Below are positions 15,409 through 22,189 of a stretch of 35,842 bases of DNA, piece after piece. Each line of letters opens with the position of its first letter. Within the stretch, counting starts at the first letter, position 1. Source of the stretch: an uncultured Oscillospiraceae bacterium (GTDB lineage: Bacteria > Bacillota > Clostridia > Oscillospirales > Oscillospiraceae). The position numbers were made by a program, and so were the translations under genes. Location: NCBI GenBank assembly GCA_910584045.1, contig CAJTYO010000023.1:1-35842 (forward strand), written 5' to 3'. The notes beneath the pieces are model-generated. The model did not search any database. It had not been told where the DNA came from and saw only the letters and a list, made by a program, of their open reading frames with translations.

Positions 15409-16410
15409 ATGAAGGCAGCGGAAATGAAAGAGCGCCCCACCTTTACCCTGATGAAGCAGACGGATGTGCAGAGCATCTACCACATGCAGATGCCCCGCTG
15501 GCTGTTCTCCGATCCCCGCTATGCGGATATGAGCCTGGACGCCAAGGTAGCCTATACCTTCCTGCTCAACCGTTTCCAGCTCTCCCGCAGGAACGGCTGG
15601 GTCAATGACCACGGCGAGGTGTTTGTTATCTTCCCCCGCAGGGAACTGGCGAGAGAGCTTCGCATAGGAGAGAAGCGGGTTACAGCAGCTTTCCAAAGGC
15701 TGGCGGAGTTGAACCTGATCTGGGAGAAACGCTGCGGCCGGGGCGACGCCAACCAGATCTATCTGGCCAGCGTCCAGCCGGAAGACGACCCTGCCTACAC
15801 ATGTGCGCCATTTATATCGGAGGAGCCGGAGCATGACGGTTCAAGAACCGCCGGTATGGCGGGTCTTACATATGGGAACACTGGCTCAGAACCGCAAGAA
15901 CCGCCACTTCCACCAGTCCAGAACCGCCAAAATGACGGTTCAAGAACCGTCGAATCTGCGGTTGCAGAACCGTCAAACTGGCGGTCAAGTTATAATAATA
16001 CAAGAAAAAGAGAAAAGAGTTATATTGAAGCCAGTCAGCCCATTCCCCGTGGGCAGGCGGACGATGAAGCGGAACTCATGGGCATCCTGGATGCCTGTGA
16101 GCTTTCTTATTTCGAGCCGGAGACGGCCAGGGTGTTTGAAAACGCCATTGAGCGATTATTTTACTCCAACAGCTTCCGTATCGGCGGGGCTGTGCTGCCC
16201 CAGAGCCGGGTGCGTTCCCGGCTGCATCTCCTGGATGGGATGATCCTGCGGAACGCGGAGAGCAAGCTTCACGCCAATCTGGACAGGCCCATACGCAACT
16301 CCACGGCCTACACCATGGCGACCATTTTCAACTGCATCGCGGAGAGCGAGAGCGACCTGATGGTGGACCCCTACCTAAACAGCCTCCGCTCCCCGCCGGA
16401 TGGGAGGTGA
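15409..16410 (+). CDS. repA: RepA_N-type replication initiator
   Basis: 333 residues. The N-terminal ~125 residues (YHMQMPRWLFSDPRYADMSL, then DAKVAYTFLLNRFQLSRRNG and ELARELRIGEKRVTAAFQRL) match the winged-helix initiator domain of RepA_N plasmid replication proteins. A variable linker (~140-215) is encoded by 23-bp DNA repeats. The C-terminal domain (~220-333, ILDACELSYFEPETARVFEN onward) resembles the DUF6017-type domain found in the same proteins. RepA_N initiators are known to carry their origin inside the gene, which fits the repeats here. Start ATG has ACGGAGG. The 3' end touches the next gene's ribosome site. Confidence 0.88.
   Translation: MKAAEMKERPTFTLMKQTDVQSIYHMQMPRWLFSDPRYADMSLDAKVAYTFLLNRFQLSRRNGWVNDHGEVFVIFPRRELARELRIGEKRVTAAFQRLAELNLIWEKRCGRGDANQIYLASVQPEDDPAYTCAPFISEEPEHDGSRTAGMAGLTYGNTGSEPQEPPLPPVQNRQNDGSRTVESAVAEPSNWRSSYNNTRKREKSYIEASQPIPRGQADDEAELMGILDACELSYFEPETARVFENAIERLFYSNSFRIGGAVLPQSRVRSRLHLLDGMILRNAESKLHANLDRPIRNSTAYTMATIFNCIAESESDLMVDPYLNSLRSPPDGR
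15835..16027 (+). other. Probable replication origin inside repA
   Basis: Iteron-like repeats (15844-15988) are followed at once by an AT-rich stretch (about 15989-16027) that could be the unwinding element. Location in the linker of a RepA_N gene agrees with the established position of oriV in this plasmid family. Confidence 0.6.
15844..15988 (+). repeat. 23-bp iterons with internal dyad symmetry
   Basis: AGAACCG occurs at 15844, 15888, 15897, 15920, 15943 and 15966. The last four are spaced exactly 23 bases apart. Full units begin AGAACCGYC and continue to an RCGGTY box about 7 bases later, so each unit is a partial palindrome. The unit at 15844 fits the same plan. Because 23 is not a multiple of three, each unit is read in a different frame, so the DNA rather than the peptide is repeated. 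Confidence 0.75.
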
Positions 16411-16415
16411 CGCCG

Positions 16416-16934
16416 GTGTTTTTATCTGTTCAGCAAAAATACATCATGGAGATCCTTCGGAAGCTGGGCTATATCCGGCGAGAACAGCTCCGGACGCTGG
16501 TACAGGGGCGGTTTTCAGAACTTGAAATCTCTGAGTGTCGCATGGCGGCCATGCTGCGGCAGCTGCGCTATGCCACGGGTGATGTCCACCTGGATAACAG
16601 CGCCGTATGGCTGGGAGAAGCACAGCCTGACTTTCAACGCTTGGAGGCCGTTGACGTGATGCTGGAACTGTCGGAGGGCCGCCCGCAGGACTTTTCCGTC
16701 AAATGCCAAAGCCCGGAGCTTCTGCACTTCACCCTGGAGGGCAGCTCCCTCCGGCTGTTCGCCGTGGTCACGATTTCCGACCCGCTGCACACCAGCGTCC
16801 AGGCGAAGGACAGTCCCGGGCGGGTCGTGTGGATCTCCGACAGCGGCACAGCGCCGCTGGGACTGACGCTGCCGCCCAAACATTTCTTTGCCGCCCGGCA
16901 GCCGGACGGCTCACATCGGTTTTATGGCTCATAG
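16416..16934 (+). CDS. Winged-helix protein following repA (DUF5697-like)
   Basis: About 172 residues from GTG 16416, spaced 8 bases from GGGAGG (16402-16407); GTG 16407 lies in that site. Residues ~3-55 (LSVQQKYIMEILRKLGYIRR, then EISECRMAAMLRQLRY) look like a winged helix. The rest is beta-rich (LHFTLEGSSLRLFAVVTISD, RVVWISDSG). It recalls DUF5697 proteins of Firmicutes mobile elements; function unknown. Placement right after repA suggests a role in replication control or copy number. Confidence 0.6.
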   Translation: MFLSVQQKYIMEILRKLGYIRREQLRTLVQGRFSELEISECRMAAMLRQLRYATGDVHLDNSAVWLGEAQPDFQRLEAVDVMLELSEGRPQDFSVKCQSPELLHFTLEGSSLRLFAVVTISDPLHTSVQAKDSPGRVVWISDSGTAPLGLTLPPKHFFAARQPDGSHRFYGS

Positions 16935-16975
16935 GGCCATGAACATATCAAAAATTTTTCAAGGAGGACTACAGT

Positions 16976-18193
16976 ATGCCAAGAAAGAAAACTACAGAAC
17001 CCGAGGGTATGGAGCAGGCCACAGGCATGGAGCAGAGCGGATTGACCGGCGAAAATGTGGACGCCGCCGCTGTTCCGGATGAAACCGCTTCCCAGGACGG
17101 CTTCCCTGCCGGCACCCCGGCAGAGGGAGCCGCAGATGCAATTCCGGAGAAAACTCCGCCGCCCCCTGCCCTGGAAACAGAAGCTGTTGGCGCGGAACCA
17201 CTTCCGCCGGATGAAGAAGAATCGCTGTGGAATGTGCCTCCTGCGAAGGAGCAGCTGCCCCCGTGGACGGAGGCCGAACCGGCGACTGCACCTGCCTCGG
17301 AGAAAACCGACCGGCAGGCATTTTTCGACCTGAACTTCAATGAACTGGATCGGGATCTGACAACGGAGGAACGCCAGGAATGGAACTCCATCTATGCCTC
17401 CTACCGGGGCCGCAGCGCGCTCACGGGCAAGATCATTGGCGTTGACCCGTTATCCATCAGCGTCCGGAACCGGCAGACAGGGGCACTGGACCGGCAGACC
17501 ATGTACTGCGCCGTGGTGGTCCCCTACCGGGTACGGATCGTGATCCCCGCCTCAGAGATGTGGGAAGACGGCCAGGAGCGGCCGGATTTCGTGCTTCAGA
17601 ACATGGTGGGGGCCAGCATTGACTTCGTTGTCATCAAGGTAGACAGGGAGAGCGGCTTCGCCGTGGCTTCCCGGCGTATGGCGGCCCGCTCCCAGCGGTA
17701 CTTCTTTTCCCACCGGCCTGCCCTGCATCGGGAGGGGGCCCGGGCCAGGTGCCGGGTGCTGTCTGTTGGACCCCGGCGGTGCCTGGTGGAGTGCTATGGA
17801 CATGACATCAATTTGACCCAGCGGGATCTCCGCTACACAGCTATTCCCGACCTGCGCGATGCCTACCATCCTGGCGAGGAGCTGGACTGCATTGTCAAGA
17901 GTTACGATGCCGGCAACGCCGCGTTGAGGATCTCGGTAAAGGAGACGGAATCCAATCCTTTCGAGGGCGCGGAACTGCGCCACCCGGTAGGCAGCAGGCG
18001 GCAGGCGTCCATTGCCGGGAAATATGGAGGCGGTGTATTCTGCAATCTGCCGGATGGGACAGTCTGCATGTGCAGCTACTCCTATCAGCATGAGGACGCC
18101 GACTTTATGGTGGGCGACACCGTGATCCTGGCGGTGCAGCGGTATGATACTGGCAAGCGGCAGATATATGGGAAGATTTTGAGCAAGTGGTGA
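16976..18193 (+). CDS. S1-like OB-fold RNA-binding protein
   Basis: 405 residues, ATG after AAGGAGGA. The first ~115 residues are acidic, Pro/Ala-rich and probably disordered. Three S1-like OB-fold segments follow: about 140-235 (ALTGKIIGVDPLSISVRN), 250-325 (ARCRVLSVGPRRCLVECYGH, ending LRISVKE) and 338-405 (GKYGGGVFCNLPDGTVCMCS, ending KRQIYGKIL). Each shows the barrel spacing of S1 domains. Such proteins bind RNA; on a mobile element this might be antisense-RNA copy control, translation of element mRNAs or phage-like host takeover. It closes the repA unit and is followed by a strong terminator. Confidence 0.75.
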   Translation: MPRKKTTEPEGMEQATGMEQSGLTGENVDAAAVPDETASQDGFPAGTPAEGAADAIPEKTPPPPALETEAVGAEPLPPDEEESLWNVPPAKEQLPPWTEAEPATAPASEKTDRQAFFDLNFNELDRDLTTEERQEWNSIYASYRGRSALTGKIIGVDPLSISVRNRQTGALDRQTMYCAVVVPYRVRIVIPASEMWEDGQERPDFVLQNMVGASIDFVVIKVDRESGFAVASRRMAARSQRYFFSHRPALHREGARARCRVLSVGPRRCLVECYGHDINLTQRDLRYTAIPDLRDAYHPGEELDCIVKSYDAGNAALRISVKETESNPFEGAELRHPVGSRRQASIAGKYGGGVFCNLPDGTVCMCSYSYQHEDADFMVGDTVILAVQRYDTGKRQIYGKILSKW

Positions 18194-18199
18194 TAAAGC

Positions 18200-18234
18200 G
18201 CCGGTGTCATCCTCGTGATGGCACCGGCATTTTT
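18200..18234 (+). terminator. Intrinsic terminator after the S1-like gene
   Basis: GCCGGTGTCATC (18200-18211) pairs with GATGGCACCGGC (18217-18228) with one wobble, then five Ts (18230-18234). It ends the replication unit and isolates the following accessory block. Confidence 0.9.
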
Positions 18235-18273
18235 ATGAGGCGGCGAATTGTATGTCCAATCACTTTGAAGAGA

Positions 18274-18302
18274 TTGACAAGGAGGGGCAAACATTATACA
18301 AT
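18274..18302 (+). promoter_or_regulatory. Promoter of the accessory block
   Basis: TTGACA (18274-18279), 17-base spacer, TACAAT (18297-18302). It lies just after the terminator and 44 bases before the start codon at 18346. Confidence 0.75.
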
Positions 18303-18345
18303 AGAGGAAAATCCGCTGCATTACAGCGTTGATATGGAGGATATC

Positions 18346-18981
18346 ATGGCAAAAGATTGGCTGGACAGTGGCAATATTGATTGGGCTGATTATGATATGG
18401 AGGAGGACGAGATCCTGTCCCATATCGTATCCCTGCGGGAAATGACGGAGGCCGGGAAAATGGCTTGGAAGCTGCTCTCTTATTCCCCTCCCTACTTTTT
18501 CATCCGCAACCCCTTTGTGGAAGATATGGAGGCCTCCTTATCACAACGCCTGCTGGTTGAAGGCACGACAACGGACGGGCGGACATTTCGCTATCAAGTC
18601 ATGGAAATGATCCATGTCCCCTCCGGCCTTTGCGATATTGAGATCGAAGAAAAACAGCCTGCTACGGAGTATGAGATTGCCTTGTCTTTCGATAAACAGT
18701 ATGAATACCTCACATCACAAAAGGATGTCCTGAATGTGTACAAAGGCCATCCTGTTGTCCTCTTTGCTCGGACAGTTGCTGAACAAGTCCGTTCCGAGAA
18801 CTTCCGGAACCTGGTGAAAGACCCCTCCCGGGCGTTCTCTGCTGAATCCCTTCCCGCCGCGTTGGCGGTGCTCCCCATTGTCCGGAAGGCCCAGAAGCTG
18901 TTTACATCCTGCGATGCTATAGCTTTTCACGAGCTTGTCCTGAGTAATGTGATGAGAGAAAACCTTGGAATAAAGGACTGA
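18346..18981 (+). CDS. Hypothetical acidic protein
   Basis: 211 residues. ATG 18346 follows GGAGG (18336-18340); longer in-frame versions would run through the terminator and promoter. The N-terminus is acidic (DSGNIDWADYDMEEDEI). A helical part (HIVSLREMTEAGKMAWKLLS) and a beta-rich middle (VEGTTTDGRTFRYQVMEMIH) follow. No membrane segment, no catalytic motif and no family I recognise. It has its own promoter and converges with the NYN gene 11 bases later, so it forms a one-gene unit. Confidence 0.6.
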   Translation: MAKDWLDSGNIDWADYDMEEDEILSHIVSLREMTEAGKMAWKLLSYSPPYFFIRNPFVEDMEASLSQRLLVEGTTTDGRTFRYQVMEMIHVPSGLCDIEIEEKQPATEYEIALSFDKQYEYLTSQKDVLNVYKGHPVVLFARTVAEQVRSENFRNLVKDPSRAFSAESLPAALAVLPIVRKAQKLFTSCDAIAFHELVLSNVMRENLGIKD

Positions 18982-18992
18982 CCGTATATTTT

Positions 18993-20015
18993 CTAGATGC
19001 GCAATAACCCCAGTTCATCTACCTTCTCCCACTTCACATGAAGTACATTCAGCATAACCGTATAATTTCTGCGGCTTCTTTCCGGGAGCGTATAGAGGAG
19101 CCCTTCCTCCAGCATGAGCTTCAACTCCGCCTCTACGGCGTCCTCTGGCAGATCATAGTACTCTGAAACTTTGCGGACGGTCGCCTTGAATGTGGGAGCT
19201 TTGGTATGGCTCTCCGCATATTGCAGGTTTTTCAGAATTGCGGTGCGGCATTCCTGAAAAGGTTCGTTGGAAAACGGAAGGCGGATGCACCAGTTGGAGA
19301 TGGCCTCCAGCTGGCTGCTGATCGCGTTATCAATTCCATACAGCCCGACAGTTTTGCCGCAGAAATTCCGAAGGTAAGACGCGACGCTGCAAAAGTCGCT
19401 GTCTCCTGTAAATAAGACGATCTGTTCAATTTCCGGGGAGGAAATGACCTTCTGGTAGATATTATCCAGCATGATAAAGTCCGTAAAGCTGGCTTTTGCG
19501 TGGGGGCCAATATTGGCCGTCTCCACAACATGGTTTGTAAAGCGGCGGATATGGTTCAATTCGTCTCTTATCCCGCTGCTCTCGGAAAAGTCCCCAAAGA
19601 AAATGACGTCCAGCAGCTGGCCCCGGGTACGCAGGTCGTCAAACCACGCCTGAATGTTGGGCCGACGGTCATGGATCTCCTTGATGGCAATATACCAGTG
19701 CTCAAAATCTATAAAGGCCACAGTTTTCGGCAGCTGGACGGCGGCCTTTGTCAGGTCGCTGGCCGGTGGCTGTTCCAACGGTGTACCGTCTATTGTAATG
19801 CCCAATTCCGACAATGCCGTTTCAATGGCGCAGTAATGTTTTTTGCCCAGGTTTCGCACCCGCATCAAGCGGCACTCCTGCGCCAGCCGGATGATCTCTC
19901 CAACTGTTTTGATCCGCGCGTTTTTCAGAATAGCCGCAGTAGAAAAGTCCAATCTCAGATCTTCTGCGGGATAGTTTTCAATATCTCTCTGGGAAGTGAC
20001 AGGTTCGCTTTGCAT
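18993..20015 (-). CDS. AlphaCTD-like / NYN RNase / winged-helix fusion protein
   Basis: 340 residues. Residues ~22-72 (LDFSTAAILKNARIKTVGEI, then MRVRNLGKKHYCAIETALSE) closely resemble the helix-hairpin-helix of the RNA polymerase alpha C-terminal domain. Residues ~98-250 form a NYN/PIN-like nuclease with FIDFEHW (Asp103), FTDFIMLDN (Asp179, Asp184) and LFTGDSDF (Asp205, Asp207), a full acidic metal site. Residues ~275-325 look like a winged helix. The start at 20015 is chosen for AAAGGAAA upstream. NYN proteins process or degrade RNA and several act in defence; the alphaCTD-like part could contact DNA or transcription. Minus strand, own promoter, lower GC than neighbours. Confidence 0.82.
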   Translation of the reverse strand: MQSEPVTSQRDIENYPAEDLRLDFSTAAILKNARIKTVGEIIRLAQECRLMRVRNLGKKHYCAIETALSELGITIDGTPLEQPPASDLTKAAVQLPKTVAFIDFEHWYIAIKEIHDRRPNIQAWFDDLRTRGQLLDVIFFGDFSESSGIRDELNHIRRFTNHVVETANIGPHAKASFTDFIMLDNIYQKVISSPEIEQIVLFTGDSDFCSVASYLRNFCGKTVGLYGIDNAISSQLEAISNWCIRLPFSNEPFQECRTAILKNLQYAESHTKAPTFKATVRKVSEYYDLPEDAVEAELKLMLEEGLLYTLPERSRRNYTVMLNVLHVKWEKVDELGLLRI

Positions 20016-20087
20016 GATAAATTTCCTTTCCGCTATAGCGCCGGTGTGTAGTTGCAATTCAATTAAATTACGTTGTGGTTCGTCCTC

Positions 20088-20115
20088 ATTATACAGGATA
20101 ACCAATAAAATGCAA
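20088..20115 (-). promoter_or_regulatory. Promoter of the NYN fusion gene
   Basis: On the minus strand TTGCAT (20110-20115), 16-base spacer, TATAAT (20088-20093). Leader to the start codon is about 65 bases. Confidence 0.65.
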
Positions 20116-20194
20116 TGTCGAAACCCGTCGGGATTGAGTGACTTTATTATATATCGTATGCCCACTGCCCTAATATATAAAGGAGGGTTCTGCC

Positions 20195-21295
20195 ATGGAA
20201 ATCAACACTTATCCCTCAACATCTCTCCGCAATATCCTCCCCCGCAAATCAGCAGCCGAGCTTCGGACACTTGCAAACGCTTATTATGTGAAGGGCTATT
20301 CCAAAATGAATAAGCACGATCTAGCGGAATCGGTCTGTGCGGAGCTTCAGGTCCCGGAGCGTATGGAGGAACTGCTGTATGTGATAGACGATCCGGTTTG
20401 GAGGATGTTTCAACAAGCGGTGGATGCACCCGGCGCAATCAAAATCAGCGGGGATGAACTTCCCGCGTGCAGGGCATTGGAAGCTCTTTGCTATCTGCAA
20501 TGCGAAAATGACGGCGATGCGCCTTGCATTTTTATCCCAGACGAAATAAAGGAAGTATTCGGCAGCCTTGTCAGCGGGGGATTTCTGGCGCGGAAGGTCC
20601 GCTTTGATCTCCTGTTCAGGTATGCCGCAGCGGCAGCGAATCTTTACGGAGTAATCAGTCAGTATGACTTTGTGGATCTGTTCAACCGGCAGAACGCGCA
20701 GAAAACCAGTATTGATGAAATTTTCCCAGTTTTGATCCGTTATGTTGCTGTTGAGTCCGGCAGTTTCTGTTTCTGGGACGAATATCTGGTCAATGATGAA
20801 TTTGAGGAAAACGAATTTCGGGATGTTCCCGATCTCCTGGCGGAGATTGGGAACAAACCCCGCTATATTCCGGATAAGAAGGAATTGCTCCGCTACGCTG
20901 ACCCGGATTATTTTGAAAAGACGCTGCATACCGCGAAGCTGGAGCGGTTTCTGATTCAATCCTTGGGACAAAGCGCCGGCGCAGCAGAAGAAATCGTTGC
21001 GGAAATCCACTTTGCTATTGCGGTGGAAGCCGGTGTGCAGGCAATCTTTGATATTTTGGACGAATACAGTGTGGCGCTGCATGATAAGCAGCTCACTGCG
21101 CTCCTGCCGCTCATTACGAATATGACCAATTCCACACGGTTGTGGGCCAACAACGGCCACACGCCGGAAGAAATCTTTCGAGAGTTTTCCTCACGTAAGT
21201 CTCCCCAAGAGTTGGCCATAAAGAAGAAAATCGGCAGAAACGATTCTTGTCCGTGTGGAAGCGGGAAAAAATATAAAAGGTGCTGTGGAAGATAG
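20195..21295 (+). CDS. SEC-C motif protein with Rho-N/SAP-like N-terminus
   Basis: 366 residues, ATG with AAGGAGGG at 20180-20187. Residues ~23-52 (LRTLANAYYVKGYSKMNKHD) look like a Rho-N/SAP-type helical motif that often binds nucleic acid. The large middle is mostly helical and unrecognised. The C-terminus ends in a SEC-C zinc motif, GRNDSCPCGSGKKYKRCCG, as in SecA and many stress or defence proteins. The zinc ligands CxC and CC are intact. It diverges from the NYN gene and is followed 38 bases later by a zinc-ribbon gene, so the two may act together. Specific function unknown. Confidence 0.8.
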   Translation: MEINTYPSTSLRNILPRKSAAELRTLANAYYVKGYSKMNKHDLAESVCAELQVPERMEELLYVIDDPVWRMFQQAVDAPGAIKISGDELPACRALEALCYLQCENDGDAPCIFIPDEIKEVFGSLVSGGFLARKVRFDLLFRYAAAAANLYGVISQYDFVDLFNRQNAQKTSIDEIFPVLIRYVAVESGSFCFWDEYLVNDEFEENEFRDVPDLLAEIGNKPRYIPDKKELLRYADPDYFEKTLHTAKLERFLIQSLGQSAGAAEEIVAEIHFAIAVEAGVQAIFDILDEYSVALHDKQLTALLPLITNMTNSTRLWANNGHTPEEIFREFSSRKSPQELAIKKKIGRNDSCPCGSGKKYKRCCGR

Positions 21296-21333
21296 GAAAT
21301 GCCAGTCTTCCAAGAGCAGGAGACAATATCGTT

Positions 21334-21885
21334 ATGAAAAAGCATCGTCCATCGCTCGCCGATAAGCGGCGGATGCAGCCCGACCGGACATACAAGGATC
21401 TGAAGCAAAAGCACAAAGCGAAAATTGCAGATTGGATGTTCCGCGCTGTGTGCGAGTATTATACAGAGCATAGCGAAATGCCGCCCGAAGACGCGGTGGC
21501 TGGGATCACAGACAGGATATATGAGAAAATAGTCTCTACCTGCATCTGGGTCCCCTATGAGGAAGTGTACCGCGAATTTCTCTCCAGGCTGCCAGAGTAT
21601 GAGATCCATATCCAGGAGGGCGTTTTTTCAGACAGCTCCCAGAAAACTTCCCAAAGTATTCCCCCCGCCCCCAAGCCGAAGAAAGCCGGTGGCAAACGCT
21701 GTCCAAACTGCGGCAGGAAAATGAAACAGCAGTTTATAGGGCTCAAGCACTGCAAATGTGGCATGAGTTGGCAGAGGGGCGAGGGCTTCTTTGAACGCTC
21801 CCCGGATATGGTATTCGCTCTGAAGCGGCAAAAAGTAGGAAAGAAAATCAAACAGCGCCCGGTCGTTCGCCATCGGGATGACTGA
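21334..21885 (+). CDS. Zinc-ribbon protein of unknown function
   Basis: 183 residues. ATG 21334 follows AGGAGA at 21318-21323. The N-terminus is strongly basic (KKHRPSLADKRRMQPDRTYK), a helical region follows, then a Ser/Pro linker and a zinc ribbon: CPNCGRKMKQQF with HCKCGMSW (CxxC and CxC). The C-terminus is again basic. The pattern suggests nucleic-acid binding. It is probably co-transcribed with the SEC-C gene. No family recognised. Confidence 0.65.
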   Translation: MKKHRPSLADKRRMQPDRTYKDLKQKHKAKIADWMFRAVCEYYTEHSEMPPEDAVAGITDRIYEKIVSTCIWVPYEEVYREFLSRLPEYEIHIQEGVFSDSSQKTSQSIPPAPKPKKAGGKRCPNCGRKMKQQFIGLKHCKCGMSWQRGEGFFERSPDMVFALKRQKVGKKIKQRPVVRHRDD

Positions 21886-21974
21886 CGCTGAGAAATCGCC
21901 ATTTTCTCCCGGTCAGTTGGAAAAACTCCAACTATACACCGTTGCTCCATGATGATAAAATAGGAGCGTATTCT

Positions 21975-22004
21975 AGGGCGGAGTAAGTTAGGGCGGAGTA
22001 AGTT
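21975..22004 (+). repeat. Tandem 15-mer, two copies
   Basis: AGGGCGGAGTAAGTT twice in direct tandem, followed by a partial AGGGAGGA. Copy 2 of the leader has three units. Confidence 0.95.
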
Positions 22005-22012
22005 AGGGAGGA

Positions 22013-22087
22013 ATGGCAAAAGGGAGGGGCGAAGTCTGCCCCTTTCGCCGCACCGCGACGGCCTGGAAAAGAAAACAATGGACATAG
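22013..22087 (+). CDS. Possible 24-residue leader peptide (copy 1)
   Basis: ATG to TAG, encoding a basic peptide with two Trp (positions 18 and 23), one Cys and several Arg/Lys. GGGAGG lies directly before the ATG, closer than ideal. The stop is two bases before the terminator stem, the geometry of translation-coupled attenuation. Copy 2 is identical at DNA level, so coding selection cannot be tested here. Confidence 0.3.
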   Translation: MAKGRGEVCPFRRTATAWKRKQWT

Positions 22088-22089
22088 AA

Positions 22090-22130
22090 GACCGTAGTTG
22101 CCTTTTGTAAGGCGATTGCGGTCTTTTTTT
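22090..22130 (+). terminator. Intrinsic terminator in leader copy 1
   Basis: GACCGTAGTTGCC (22090-22102) pairs with GGCGATTGCGGTC (22111-22123), 8-base loop, then seven Ts. It stands 31 bases before the helicase start, so it must be conditional if the gene is read from upstream. Confidence 0.9.
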
Positions 22131-22156
22131 GTCCAGAAACGGAAAGGAGACTGCAA

Positions 22157-22189
22157 ATGAAATGCCGCAAAGCAACCTGTTGGAGCTGA
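22157..22189 (+). CDS. Possible 10-residue ORF overlapping the helicase start
   Basis: ATG 22157 has better spacing (6 bases) from GGAGA (22146-22150) than the helicase ATG at 22162, but opens a different frame that stops at 22189. If translated it would compete with helicase initiation. Confidence 0.25.
   Translation: MKCRKATCWS

Larger units (their letters stand above)
21915..22130 (+). promoter_or_regulatory. Repeated regulatory leader, copy 1 (upstream of helicase)
   Basis: This non-coding block is nearly repeated at 35181-35411. In order it has an inverted repeat (AGTTGGA/TCCAACT, 21915-21933), a TGATGATAAAATA box, a tandem 15-mer, 88 bases identical to copy 2 (22005-22092), and a terminator (22090-22130). 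Within the identical part, 22022-22030 can pair with 22038-22046 (9 bp), or GGCGAA (22028-22033) can pair with TTCGCC (22044-22049); the two are mutually exclusive. ACCGCGA (22052-22058) can pair with the 3' terminator arm (22116-22122) as a possible antiterminator. It looks like an attenuator; the signal it senses is unknown. Confidence 0.65.

Noticed and set aside
21975..22004. CRISPR-like array formed by the 15-mers
   Set aside because: The units are in direct tandem with no spacers and there are no cas genes.
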